A stretch of 64,000 nucleotides of DNA from Ignavibacteria bacterium (GTDB taxonomy: Bacteria; Bacteroidota; Ignavibacteria; Kapaibacteriales; Kapaibacteriaceae): NCBI GenBank assembly GCA_016191145.1, contig JACPPD010000015.1:80100-144099 (forward strand), written 5' to 3'. The notes below the pieces were generated by a model. That model had not been told where the DNA came from, did not search any database, and saw nothing but the letters and a program-made list of their open reading frames with translations. The translations under genes were made by a program, and so were the position numbers. This document shows, one piece after another, positions 49,940-58,947 of the stretch (positions are counted from its first letter, which is position 1; every line of letters begins with the position of its first letter).

Positions 49940-51889
49940 CTACTCAATTGTGATGTGTGCCGGCAGCATCATGAGTACGTGTTCGCGCTGGCCGATTTCG
50001 GTCAGACGAACTGTGTGCTCTACATCGTCCCGTGCCGATTGTGGCAAGGTTTTCCAAATCTCAGATATAGGAGACAACGCTGGAGCGAGTTTGGCGAACG
50101 ACTTCATCAGCGGTACATGTTCAGACTCTTCGTCTGCCTCATCGTCGGTATTAATTCCAAACATTTTCAGAATAGCAGATAGGTTATCTATCTTTTCCGG
50201 ATAAACATGGATCTTAACCTTAGTAGACGCATCCACTCCGATGCGTTTTTTGGCCAGCTTGATTGATTCGAGAAGACCGCCGTTTACGTCAACGAGACCA
50301 TTTTTCAATGCATCTGCACCTGTCCATACCCGGCCCTTAGCCAGAGCTCGCGTTTCTTCGAACGATTTCTTTCTTGCAGCAGCAACCTTCGAAACAAAAC
50401 GATGATAGATGCCTCCACCAAACTCTTTGAGTTTGGTCTTACTCGCATCGTCGAATGGGATAAGGGTATTCATAAATGTCGAAGATTTTCCAAGACTAAA
50501 AGTGTCTGTTGTAATTCCAACCTTACCCAGCGTTCCAGAAATATTTGGAATAGCCATGATAACGCCAATGGAGCCGGTAATTGTTGATGGATGGGCGATA
50601 ATTGTGTCGCAGCCCACAGCGATGTAATAACCGCCCGAGGCGGCAACGTCGCTCATCGACGCATAGATCGGCTTTGTTTTCCGAATGTCCTGAATGGCAG
50701 CCCAAATTTCATCTGAAGCGAGAGCGGAACCGCCCGGGCTATCGATACGCAGTATGATGATGTCGACTTCATCGTTTTTCTCCGCCTTACGAAGGTCGGA
50801 TATTAACGATTTAGAATAAATGCCACTGGACTCGAATGGATCTGAATTTTTTCCAGATGAAATTGCACCAGAAGCATAGACGATTGCGATCCCATGATCC
50901 TCATCGATCTTATCTTCATCGGAATCGCGTTTGTCGTTGTAAGCCGAAATCGAAATTGTTCTCAGCTTCGGATGTTTTGTTGTGTCGTCGGAGTTCATGC
51001 GTCGGTGAATACGTTCACGCAATTCCCATTCACGTGCAAAACCGTCTATTAAACCTGCAGTCAGCAGTGAGTCGGGGATAAACACGCCTCTATCGAGTGC
51101 CTGCATTACAACGCTGCGATCAAGGTGTCTGCCTTGTGCAACTGCGTCGACAAATGTTTTATTCCAATCTTCAATTAAAACACGCAGCTCTTGTTTGGCA
51201 GGCTCGCTCCATCGTTCGCGACTCAATGCCTCTGCTGCTGATTTGTATTCTTCAAATTGCTCTACATGCCAGCTAATTCCGATGTTATCGGAAAGCTTCT
51301 TAAAGAACAATCCTGTAGCCCCAAATGCCTTAAATTCCAACAGCCCTTCCTGCGGCATAAAGATTGAATCCGCGACGCTTGCAAGGTAGTAATGCCTTTT
51401 AGAGCCTGATTCGATAAATGCGTATACAAACTTGCCCGAGGATTTAAAATCGAGCATGGCGTCGCGCAATTCGGTCAGCTTCGTCATGCCAACGGCCTCT
51501 GGGCCAGACCGGTATAAAATGCCCGAGATCTTGTTGTCGGATTTCGCAGCCCGAATAGCTTGCACGATATCCATCAGTGACGTGCCAGCGTTGTCTCCGC
51601 CAAAATTGAAAACCAAGGGCGGTCGGTACTCAACAACGCCATTTGATAAGTCTACGACGAGTACTGTTTTATCCTTGAGCGGCGTATCGTCTTTCTTTGA
51701 ACCCAATTCGCTGAAGGTTGAGAGTCCGCCGAAGATGATGCTGAGGAATACACCTGTTACAACAATAACCAGGACTAACAGACCACCGATAATAACTAAC
51801 GGTATCCACCATCGTGTCCGGCGGCGCGGCTGCATATAGCCTGGCGGCGGCGGAACGGGAGGCGTTGAAGAAGTGGGAGTATCTTGCAT
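49940..51889 (-). CDS. sppA: Signal peptide peptidase SppA, 67K type
   Basis: A 649-residue membrane protease that degrades cleaved signal peptides in the periplasm. A Pro-rich N-terminus (TSSTPPVPPPPGY) precedes one transmembrane helix (about residues 28-52). The two tandem crotonase-like domains have the nucleophile Ser in DVAASGGYYIAVGCDTI (about 417) and the general-base Lys in the first half near FEEYKSAAEALSRE (about 215), the split Ser-Lys dyad of the long SppA class. The C-terminal GRVWTGADALKNGLVD is also typical. Divergent from queA across 86 bases. Confidence 0.93.
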   Translation of the reverse strand: MQDTPTSSTPPVPPPPGYMQPRRRTRWWIPLVIIGGLLVLVIVVTGVFLSIIFGGLSTFSELGSKKDDTPLKDKTVLVVDLSNGVVEYRPPLVFNFGGDNAGTSLMDIVQAIRAAKSDNKISGILYRSGPEAVGMTKLTELRDAMLDFKSSGKFVYAFIESGSKRHYYLASVADSIFMPQEGLLEFKAFGATGLFFKKLSDNIGISWHVEQFEEYKSAAEALSRERWSEPAKQELRVLIEDWNKTFVDAVAQGRHLDRSVVMQALDRGVFIPDSLLTAGLIDGFAREWELRERIHRRMNSDDTTKHPKLRTISISAYNDKRDSDEDKIDEDHGIAIVYASGAISSGKNSDPFESSGIYSKSLISDLRKAEKNDEVDIIILRIDSPGGSALASDEIWAAIQDIRKTKPIYASMSDVAASGGYYIAVGCDTIIAHPSTITGSIGVIMAIPNISGTLGKVGITTDTFSLGKSSTFMNTLIPFDDASKTKLKEFGGGIYHRFVSKVAAARKKSFEETRALAKGRVWTGADALKNGLVDVNGGLLESIKLAKKRIGVDASTKVKIHVYPEKIDNLSAILKMFGINTDDEADEESEHVPLMKSFAKLAPALSPISEIWKTLPQSARDDVEHTVRLTEIGQREHVLMMLPAHITIE

Positions 51890-51975
51890 TATTGTATCCT
51901 TACTGATTGAAAATGAACGCCGTGTACGGAAGCTAATACTTCGGGTTACAGGATGTTCCGAAAATTACGATTTGA

Positions 51976-53205
51976 ATGCCTATCCCTGACTTTGCACCTT
52001 CGCTCAATACTGCCAACTTTTTCTACGATCTCCCCAGAGACAACATAGCGCAGTATCCCCTGGCCGATCGGGATCAGTCCAGATTGTTGGTGTTTTCTCG
52101 AAGCAGGCGTGAAATTTCCCACCGCATATTTTCTGATCTTCCGAGTTTATTGCCGCGTGACTCATGCGTCGTCGTCAATAATTCGCGCGTTGTTTCTGCG
52201 CGCCTGTTTCTAAAGAAATTGTCGGGCGGTAAAGTTGAAATCTTCCTCACTGAGCCAGTTAGTCCCGTGCACGACCCTGCAATTGTGCTGCACCATCATG
52301 GGCCATCGGTATGGCAGTGCATGATTGGCGGAAGAAATGTTGATGCCGGTACAATTCTGCGTGATAAAGCAGACACCCTGGAAGCGTTAGTGATTTCACG
52401 CAATGGAACTGAAGGAGTTGTGAAACTAACGTGGAGCAGCGATGAATCTTTGTCCGTGGTGCTCTCTCGCCTTGGTCATGTGCCATTGCCGCCTTACATA
52501 CACAGGCCCGATGATGATGCCGACGCTGAACGATATCAGACTATCTATGCGCAGAACGAGGGATCCGTTGCCGCTCCGACTGCTGGATTACATTTCACCG
52601 AACGGACCCTGAGCGGGCTTGCAGAGAAGAATGTGACTATTAATCCTATCACGCTTCACGTTGGGCTGGGAACGTTCAAACTCATCGATGTTGGAAACAT
52701 CCGCGATTACGTAATGCATGCGGAGAGATTCGAATTCACAGCATCGTTCATCAATAAAATGATCAATAACCTCAGCAGTGACCATCGATTTGTGACGTGT
52801 GTTGGGACTACTTCTCTTCGGGCTTTGGAATCCGTGCGTTGGTTTGGCGCCAAACTTGTCTGTAATAACGGAATCGCCACCTGTGTTACCGTCGAGCAAT
52901 GGTCTGCATACAATCCCGATCTTCAGCAGGTTGGCATCCTCGAATCATTTCAAGCCGTGGCTAATTGGATGATAGATTCAGGGCGTATTCATACTGCCGG
53001 CTATACATCGCTGCTCATTGCGCCTGGATGTTCGCTAGGCACGGCTAATGCACTGATTACCAATTTCCATCAGCCTGGCAATACTCTTCTAATGTTGGTT
53101 GCAGCGTTTGCAGGCGAGGAACATTGGAAAGATATTTATCAGTCTGCTCTTGAGCATTCGTACAGAATGCTGAGTTACGGCGACGCCTCATTAATCACAA
53201 CATGA
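51976..53205 (+). CDS. queA: S-adenosylmethionine:tRNA ribosyltransferase-isomerase
   Basis: A 409-residue QueA, which adds the ribosyl group of S-adenosylmethionine to preQ1-tRNA to form epoxyqueuosine. Signatures: FFYDLPRDNIAQYPL with AxRDxSRLL near the start, VVNNSRVVSARL (about 58-69), GHVPLPPYI and RYQTIYAQNEGSVAAPTAGLHF (about 185-210), and LITNFHQPGNTLLMLVAAF near the end. The chain is somewhat longer than the usual 340-350 residues, with extra sequence around 290-320. Its last 31 bases overlap, in antisense, the end of the YbbR-like gene. Confidence 0.95.
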   Translation: MPIPDFAPSLNTANFFYDLPRDNIAQYPLADRDQSRLLVFSRSRREISHRIFSDLPSLLPRDSCVVVNNSRVVSARLFLKKLSGGKVEIFLTEPVSPVHDPAIVLHHHGPSVWQCMIGGRNVDAGTILRDKADTLEALVISRNGTEGVVKLTWSSDESLSVVLSRLGHVPLPPYIHRPDDDADAERYQTIYAQNEGSVAAPTAGLHFTERTLSGLAEKNVTINPITLHVGLGTFKLIDVGNIRDYVMHAERFEFTASFINKMINNLSSDHRFVTCVGTTSLRALESVRWFGAKLVCNNGIATCVTVEQWSAYNPDLQQVGILESFQAVANWMIDSGRIHTAGYTSLLIAPGCSLGTANALITNFHQPGNTLLMLVAAFAGEEHWKDIYQSALEHSYRMLSYGDASLITT

Positions 53206-54098
53206 ACGAATCGCGGTTCAACACCGATAACGGTAACGCCATCGGGTGAAGTAATAATTGGCTGAACGATGCCCTTTGCGTTATTCGGAATTTTAGCTGA
53301 AAAATCTGCAGGTGTGAGATTCGAAGCTATATCCACACCGCTCTTTACGATGATCTTTACCTTCGATGGAAATAAGATGCGAGATTGCTCGCTTCCAGGT
53401 GAGTTCTCGATAGGAATATTCTCGATCTCCACGGTGGCTGTTTGCTGTATGTCGAGGTGGACTTTAACTATTGAGGGTACAACATTCAGCACCGTCATCA
53501 GGGAGTCGCTCATCAGCACATCGGCGTCCACAGATTCGTAAAGGTCTTCCAGCGACAGTTTTGCAGACGGCCACCGTTTAATACTATCAATTACATTTTT
53601 CGAACCCCTTACCATCACAAACTCAGGATCGGGTCTTGGAGGTCTTACCATAATGAAGCCATCGCGTATGGCGATGTTGGTGCGAAGTTCAACAGGAACG
53701 CGTTTGCTCGTCATGTCGCCCGTCGACATTGTAATGTCTGTAGGTGTAACCGAAACTACGCGCACACTGCTCGGCATTGGAATCGAACGAATGATATCGT
53801 CCCTGCCCACATTGTAAACAGATTGACTATGCGGCCTTAGCAGCGCAAGATCCATGCGGCATTCAATGCGTTCACTCAGGTACTGCAGATTAATAATCTG
53901 CAACCCAGTACCACGAATCCTGATTGTAACTGAGCTTGGAATTGTTGAAAGCAGCGCCTGGTTTGGCGGTGGTTCTACGATAAGCGGAATCTCGACGTCG
54001 TTTTCATAAATGCGTGTGAGTGTAACGTAGCCCCACAGCACTGCAGCGAGGAGGATACAGCCAGTCAGGATACCAAATTGTTGTTTTCTTCGAGCCAT
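53175..54098 (-). CDS. YbbR-domain (CdaR-like) protein
   Basis: A 307-residue protein with one N-terminal transmembrane helix (FGILTGCILLAAVLWGYVTL) and about three YbbR-type beta repeats (IRGTGLQI..LSERIE, RVVSVTPTDITM, MVRGSKNVIDSI). In Firmicutes such proteins (CdaR) bind and regulate the diadenylate cyclase CdaA; no cyclase gene is seen here, so the role is open. It overlaps dnaG by 34 bases at its start and queA by 31 bases at its convergent end. Confidence 0.8.
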   Translation of the reverse strand: MARRKQQFGILTGCILLAAVLWGYVTLTRIYENDVEIPLIVEPPPNQALLSTIPSSVTIRIRGTGLQIINLQYLSERIECRMDLALLRPHSQSVYNVGRDDIIRSIPMPSSVRVVSVTPTDITMSTGDMTSKRVPVELRTNIAIRDGFIMVRPPRPDPEFVMVRGSKNVIDSIKRWPSAKLSLEDLYESVDADVLMSDSLMTVLNVVPSIVKVHLDIQQTATVEIENIPIENSPGSEQSRILFPSKVKIIVKSGVDIASNLTPADFSAKIPNNAKGIVQPIITSPDGVTVIGVEPRFVHVVINEASP

Positions 54099-55984
54099 AA
54101 CAAATCGTCATCAGCCGGTGAATCTCCCGGCGGTGAATGCAGTTTAAGTGTAATCCTGTGTTTGAATTCAATCAGACGCTGAAGCTGTAAAGCAATTCGC
54201 TGCGACTCATCGAAATCATCAACAGCCTGTTGTTGTCGGGAAAGCAACTCGATTTCTTTCTGAAGCCCATACTCTCTGAGTCGGAGAATGGAATCGTGTA
54301 CAAGCCTCCTAACATCGAACTCCGGAACTTCTACTTCAAATTTTCGCCACACGATACTCGGTTTTGTAGCGAGTTCAACTAAATCCTTCACTGCATGACG
54401 TTCCTCATCGGTTAGCGCCGGATCGAGTGCCAACTGCTGAGCTACATCATGATGTTCCTGCTCTGCAATAGTTATCCGCTCAAATATTCGTTTTCCGGCG
54501 ACAGAGATAAATTGCGATGCTTCGATACCAAAATGATTTACTATCAGCGCGAGTCCATTACTTTCGGTTAACGCAATTTTTATCAATTCTCTTTCGGATG
54601 GGAGCAGTCCAACTTCGGGAGTTGTGCGAATTGTGGAATTGTAAGGGGCAGGTAAGCGTGTCTGAGGCGTTATTGGACGCGTTGTTGCAATGCCGAGCTG
54701 CTTTGAAAGATAGTGTTCCTCTATGTGAAATTCCGAAGCCAACTCTTTTACTAAAAATGGTTTTCGCAACTCATCGGGGACACGAGAGATCCACGAAAGA
54801 ATGGTTTTCAGGGCTTCTGTTTGTTTGACGGAATCTTCTAATGCACCTTCTTCGCGAAACCGATTGATTTGGTACTCCATCCATGGAGATGCAGTGTCGA
54901 TTAGATCCCGCAATTCCACTGAGCTGTTCTTGGCAAGGAACGAATCGGGGTCTTCGCCAGATGGAAGCAAAACGCATTTAACATCGAATCCTTCTGCAAG
55001 TGCGTTTTCAATTCCACGCGACATAGCTTTTTGCCCAGCAGAGTCGGCGTCGAAAATCAAAACAACAGTGTCGGCCATGCGTTTCAGACTTCGCAGTTGT
55101 TCAACAGTAAGCGACGTGCCGGACGAGGCTACAGCCTGACTGAATCCATGCTGGTGCATGGAAATGACGTCTATCTGTCCCTCGACAATGAAGGCTGCGC
55201 GGCGCTGAATTATTGATGGTTTTGCAATGTCGAGGCCATATAGCACTCGGCTCTTGTCAAAGACAATACCCTGTGGAGAGTTAATGTATTTGGGCGAGTC
55301 GGAGTCGGCTGAAATTCTTCGGGCGCTGAACCCAACGATGCGTCCTGCATCATCTCGTATCGTAAACATGGCGCGGCCTCGGAACCGATCGTAGACGCTG
55401 CCATCATCGCGGCGAATTATCAAGCCTGCATCTTCGAGATGTTCGTCGGTAAATCCACGAGCAGATAAGAATGTGTGGAGAGCATCCCATGAGGCTGGCG
55501 CTGCACCTAATTTAAAAAGTTTTATTATCTCCGGACTAAAACCCCTCGAGCTGTAGAACGCCCGCGCCGGAGCTCCGTCGGAAGACGAAAGAGCGTCGCA
55601 GTAAAACTGAGCGGCATCGAACAATGCCTTACGCGCCGCATCGCGTTGAGCGCCAACTCCAGTTTTTTCATCGTCGGCATCGTCGGGAATAACGATTCCC
55701 ATCTGTGCTGCCAGGTAGCGTATGGCATCGGGGAACGTAAGATGCAGGTGTTCTTCGACGAAAGTGATAACATTACCTGCTCGACCGCAGCCGAAGCACT
55801 TGTAGATGCCCCTTTCAACATTCACGTTAAAAGAAGGAGTCTTCTCTCGATGAAAGGGGCAAAGACCAACATAATTTCTGCCTGCCTTCCGCAATTGAAC
55901 ATGGGCGCCAATTACGCTCACGATGTTGGCTTGCGTCCGAATTGTTTCGATGATATCGTCGGGAATTCTCAAAGTCTTAGGCAA
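54065..55984 (-). CDS. dnaG: DNA primase
   Basis: A 639-residue DnaG that lays RNA primers at the replication fork. The N-terminal zinc ribbon is CPFHREKTPSFNVN..YKCFGCGRAGN (Cys/His ligands at about 43-68). The RNA polymerase domain has the basic motif and TOPRIM blocks VEGQIDVISMHQHG (about 268) and LIFDADSAGQKA (about 310). The C-terminal 200 residues, poorly conserved, include the helicase-interaction region. Overlaps folK by eight bases and ybbR by 34, so the three form one transcript. Normal length. Confidence 0.96.
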   Translation of the reverse strand: MPKTLRIPDDIIETIRTQANIVSVIGAHVQLRKAGRNYVGLCPFHREKTPSFNVNVERGIYKCFGCGRAGNVITFVEEHLHLTFPDAIRYLAAQMGIVIPDDADDEKTGVGAQRDAARKALFDAAQFYCDALSSSDGAPARAFYSSRGFSPEIIKLFKLGAAPASWDALHTFLSARGFTDEHLEDAGLIIRRDDGSVYDRFRGRAMFTIRDDAGRIVGFSARRISADSDSPKYINSPQGIVFDKSRVLYGLDIAKPSIIQRRAAFIVEGQIDVISMHQHGFSQAVASSGTSLTVEQLRSLKRMADTVVLIFDADSAGQKAMSRGIENALAEGFDVKCVLLPSGEDPDSFLAKNSSVELRDLIDTASPWMEYQINRFREEGALEDSVKQTEALKTILSWISRVPDELRKPFLVKELASEFHIEEHYLSKQLGIATTRPITPQTRLPAPYNSTIRTTPEVGLLPSERELIKIALTESNGLALIVNHFGIEASQFISVAGKRIFERITIAEQEHHDVAQQLALDPALTDEERHAVKDLVELATKPSIVWRKFEVEVPEFDVRRLVHDSILRLREYGLQKEIELLSRQQQAVDDFDESQRIALQLQRLIEFKHRITLKLHSPPGDSPADDDLLWLEENNNLVS

Positions 55985-56471
55985 TGCTCCAATCTACAAC
56001 TGCTACAGAGGAATGATCTTTGCAATTATCCACGAGCTGATACAAAGTGAGGTGCGACAGTGGATCAACTGCATCTGGCGCTATCTCAGCCGCCGGAACC
56101 AAAACAAATCTTCGCTCTCGAAATCTTGGATGCGGAATTTGTAACTCGCTACTTTCCAGAATCAGATCACCGAACAAAATAATGTCGACGTCAATTTCAC
56201 GTTCGTGCCACTGCATGCGCTGAACCCGCCCCAACTGAACCTCAAGCTCCTTGCATGCCACGTGAAGCTGCATTGCAGAAAGGTTTGTTGCACCGCGAAT
56301 GCACAGATTCAAAAACGATGCCTGTTCCAGAAAACCGACTGGGGCTGTTTCATACATTGATGATGTGACGGACTCCGTTAAGATGCTAGTGCGAATAATT
56401 TCGACGGCATCGCGCAGCGTCTGTCCCCTTGGCTCGATGTTGGAACCAAGCGATAGCAACACCATTGTCAT
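55977..56471 (-). CDS. folK: HPPK, 2-amino-4-hydroxy-6-hydroxymethyl-dihydropteridine pyrophosphokinase
   Basis: A 164-residue FolK, transferring pyrophosphate from ATP to the pterin in folate synthesis. Signatures: VLLSLGSNIEPRGQTL (residues 4-19), TAPVGFLEQASFLNLCI (about 43), the HPPK signature REIDVDIILFGD (about 92-103), PHPRFRERRFVLVPAAEIAP (about 113). An ATG two codons downstream is an equally good start. Lies nine bases after folB, so the two pterin steps are adjacent. Confidence 0.95.
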   Translation of the reverse strand: MTMVLLSLGSNIEPRGQTLRDAVEIIRTSILTESVTSSMYETAPVGFLEQASFLNLCIRGATNLSAMQLHVACKELEVQLGRVQRMQWHEREIDVDIILFGDLILESSELQIPHPRFRERRFVLVPAAEIAPDAVDPLSHLTLYQLVDNCKDHSSVAVVDWSIA

Positions 56472-56480
56472 AATTATTCA

Positions 56481-56864
56481 CTACGAATCACGTTTTGCGG
56501 TAATCTCAGCTTCGACGTAATCCAGAACCTGTTGGACGGGAACATTAAGTTTACGTACACGTACTGTTACAGTTTGAACCAATGCGAATTGTTCAATAAT
56601 TGAGGTTGCAATGTCGAACGCAATCGTTTCAATCAATTCGTATGGTTCGCCGTTCATGTGTTCATTGACTGCGAAAAGGATTTCTTCGTAATTGACGGTG
56701 TCGCTCAGATCGTCGCTCATCACTGCAGCTGATGCATCGTATTCAACATCAATATCAACTTGATAGCGTCCGCCCAACGAGCGTTCTTCTTCCCGGACTC
56801 CGTGATAAGCGTAGAAATCAGCATTTGCAATTGAAAGCCGTGCACTTCGAGCATGTGTCTTCAT
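56481..56864 (-). CDS. folB: Dihydroneopterin aldolase
   Basis: A 127-residue FolB, which cleaves dihydroneopterin to the hydroxymethyl pterin used by FolK. Family pattern: ANADFYAYHGVREEERSLGG near residue 12-30, VDIDVEYDASAA, DTVNYEEILFAVNEHM (about 62) and ELIETIAFDIATSII (about 77-91) with the conserved Glu, and VRVRKLNVPVQQV near the end. Epimerase activity is also possible for the family. First gene of the folB-folK-dnaG-ybbR run, divergent from the ferritin gene. Confidence 0.93.
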   Translation of the reverse strand: MKTHARSARLSIANADFYAYHGVREEERSLGGRYQVDIDVEYDASAAVMSDDLSDTVNYEEILFAVNEHMNGEPYELIETIAFDIATSIIEQFALVQTVTVRVRKLNVPVQQVLDYVEAEITAKRDS

Positions 56865-56965
56865 GATGTGTCCGAATATGAAAATTCTGAATGAAGTCCG
56901 AAACTAGGGGCTTTTCGTAATATCGTAGCGATTCAGATGGTCTATAAATTCTGATGGAGGTCTCG

Positions 56966-57472
56966 ATGCCGATGAAAACCAGTCTTATTGAAGCAGTTAA
57001 CGAACAAATTCGAAACGAATTCCAAAGCGCCTATCTGTACCTGTCTATGTCGGCATGGTTCACACACAAAAACCTGCCGGGCTTTGCCCATTGGATGAAG
57101 ATTCAGTGGGAGGAGGAAACAGGTCACGCTTTAAAATTGTTTCAGTTTGTGCACGACAGAGGGGGAATCGTTACCCTAATGCCGCTCGAAGCCCCCGCCA
57201 TTGAGTATGATTCACCTACGGCGCTGTTTGAGGAAGTGTTGAATCACGAGCAGCAGGTGACGGCTGAAATAAACGATTTGCACGACCTTGCTGTAAAAGA
57301 GCGCGACCTACCATTGCAAATTATTTTACAATGGTACATAACAGAACAGGTCGAAGAAGAAGCACAGGTTGAAGAAATCCTTGGGAAGCTGAAATACCTG
57401 GGCGCCGACGGGCCGTCCTTGTATTTGCTTGACCGGAACCTTGCAACTCGAACGGTACCAGGCAGGGGATAG
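56966..57472 (+). CDS. ftnA: Bacterial non-haem ferritin
   Basis: A 168-residue four-helix ferritin that oxidises and stores iron in a 24-mer shell. The start at 56966 has GGAGG at 56956-56960; an ATG twelve bases earlier is only the ribosome-site region. Ferroxidase residues are seen in EQIRNEFQSAYLYLSM, the Glu-x-x-His of EEETGHALKLFQFVHDR and EQVEEEAQVEEIL. Length and lack of haem-binding Met at the dimer interface fit FtnA rather than bacterioferritin. Followed three bases later by the heptose kinase gene, an unrelated function. Confidence 0.93.
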   Translation: MPMKTSLIEAVNEQIRNEFQSAYLYLSMSAWFTHKNLPGFAHWMKIQWEEETGHALKLFQFVHDRGGIVTLMPLEAPAIEYDSPTALFEEVLNHEQQVTAEINDLHDLAVKERDLPLQIILQWYITEQVEEEAQVEEILGKLKYLGADGPSLYLLDRNLATRTVPGRG

Positions 57473-57475
57473 TAC

Positions 57476-58477
57476 GTGACTCATATCACAGTTGAGAGGT
57501 TGCGCCATCTCCTCGACACTGCGCGTGGCTCGGAGATCGCCGTGTTTGGCGATGTTATGCTGGATAGGTACTTCTGGGGCGAAGTAACGAGAATATCGCC
57601 TGAGGCTCCAGTGCCTGTTGTCGACGTCAGCGACGAATCGTTTCACCTCGGCGGCGCCGCAAACGTGGCTGCCAATCTTCACGCAATGGGTGTGGTTCCA
57701 ATGTTATATGGCATCGTAGGTAATGATGCCTCCGGTAAGACGTTTCTGCAGGTTGCAGCAAATGAAGAACTCGATACATCGGGAATCATTATTTCGCAAT
57801 CGCGTCCAACAACGGTGAAAACCCGTGTAATAGGCAACAACCAGCAGTTGATTCGACTCGACAGAGAAACGCGGGGCGAAGTGACGGATGATGTGGTTTC
57901 GCACGTTGTCAAAGACATGGAACACAGATCACTTGCAGGTATTGTGTTCGAGGACTACGACAAAGGTTTTTTGTCCGATGCATTAATTACTCGAGTCATC
58001 GAAGTTGCTAAACAACGCAACATTCCAGTGTTAGTAGATCCAAAGCGAACGGTTCTGACGCCATATCGCAATTGCTTTGTGTACAAACCAAATCGGAAAG
58101 AAGCACAGGAAGCGCTGGGAACGACGATCAACAATCAGGATGATATCCTACAGGCAGGCTCCATGCTTCTGGAAAAGCTTCACTGCGATAACGTCCTCAT
58201 CACCCTTGGATCCGCAGGAATGATGCTGTTCGAGCGAAATGGATCGGTGAGTTCTGTGCCAACGATGGCAAAACGCATCGCAGATGTTTCGGGCGCTGGC
58301 GACACTGCCATAGCAACGCTTTCGGCAATGGTGGCCGGAGGTGCGACTATTCGGGAAGCCGCAGCACTGGCAAACATTGCTGCCGGTGTTGCTGTTGGGG
58401 AACCAGGTATAGTTTCCGTCACACCCAAGATGCTCGAAGAAGGAGTCTTAGAGCACGTACTACACTATCCGGAGTAA
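57476..58477 (+). CDS. rfaE1: D-glycero-beta-D-manno-heptose-7-phosphate kinase
   Basis: A 333-residue PfkB-family kinase (the HldE kinase half, also called hldE1). It phosphorylates heptose-7-phosphate at O1 on the path to ADP-heptose for lipopolysaccharide core. Motifs: AVFGDVMLDRYFWGEVTRIS (substrate entry), GGAANVAANLHAMG (about 58-71), DPKRT..FVYKPNRKEAQEAL and the anion-hole signature DVSGAGDTAIATLSAM near 263. GTG start. It is immediately followed by the adenylyltransferase half as a separate gene, so the usual fused HldE is split here. Confidence 0.93.
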   Translation: MTHITVERLRHLLDTARGSEIAVFGDVMLDRYFWGEVTRISPEAPVPVVDVSDESFHLGGAANVAANLHAMGVVPMLYGIVGNDASGKTFLQVAANEELDTSGIIISQSRPTTVKTRVIGNNQQLIRLDRETRGEVTDDVVSHVVKDMEHRSLAGIVFEDYDKGFLSDALITRVIEVAKQRNIPVLVDPKRTVLTPYRNCFVYKPNRKEAQEALGTTINNQDDILQAGSMLLEKLHCDNVLITLGSAGMMLFERNGSVSSVPTMAKRIADVSGAGDTAIATLSAMVAGGATIREAAALANIAAGVAVGEPGIVSVTPKMLEEGVLEHVLHYPE

Positions 58478-58479
58478 CG

Positions 58480-58947
58480 GTGATAATCACTTCGCTTGAT
58501 CACTTATGTGACGTTCGCGACGAATTACGCCGTTTGAATCGTGTTGTCGTTTTTACAAATGGTGTGTTTGATATTCTCCATGCAGGCCACGTTATCTATT
58601 TGGAAACAGCCAGGATGTTTGGAGATGTGCTGATTGTTGGTATCAACAGCGATAAATCTGTGCGTCGAATAAAAGGTGAGGCACGTCCCATCAACATACT
58701 ATTCGACAGGATGACGGTATTAGCGGCTTTGAGGGCAGTTGATCATGTAATATCTTTTGATGAAGACACGCCCATCGCTCTCATCGAATCGCTTGTGCCC
58801 GATGTGCTTGTGAAAGGGGGCGATTACATGCGCGATGCAGTTGTTGGCGCAGACATCGTTGAACAGCATGGCGGAAGAGTGGAGATTGTACCTCTGGTAC
58901 AAGGCAGGTCAACTACTTCGATAATCAATCGCGCACGAAAGGCTTAA
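58480..58947 (+). CDS. rfaE2: D-glycero-beta-D-manno-heptose 1-phosphate adenylyltransferase
   Basis: A 155-residue nucleotidyltransferase (HldC, or the C-terminal half of HldE). The TNGVFDILHAGHVIYLETAR motif (about residues 24-43, with HxGH as HAGH) is the nucleotide-binding signature; INSDKSVRRIKG and LVKGGDY follow. It forms ADP-D-glycero-beta-D-manno-heptose, the LPS heptose donor. A GTG start lies two bases after the kinase stop. Its 3' end overlaps in antisense the end of the outer-membrane protein gene by 23 bases. Confidence 0.93.
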   Translation: MIITSLDHLCDVRDELRRLNRVVVFTNGVFDILHAGHVIYLETARMFGDVLIVGINSDKSVRRIKGEARPINILFDRMTVLAALRAVDHVISFDEDTPIALIESLVPDVLVKGGDYMRDAVVGADIVEQHGGRVEIVPLVQGRSTTSIINRARKA

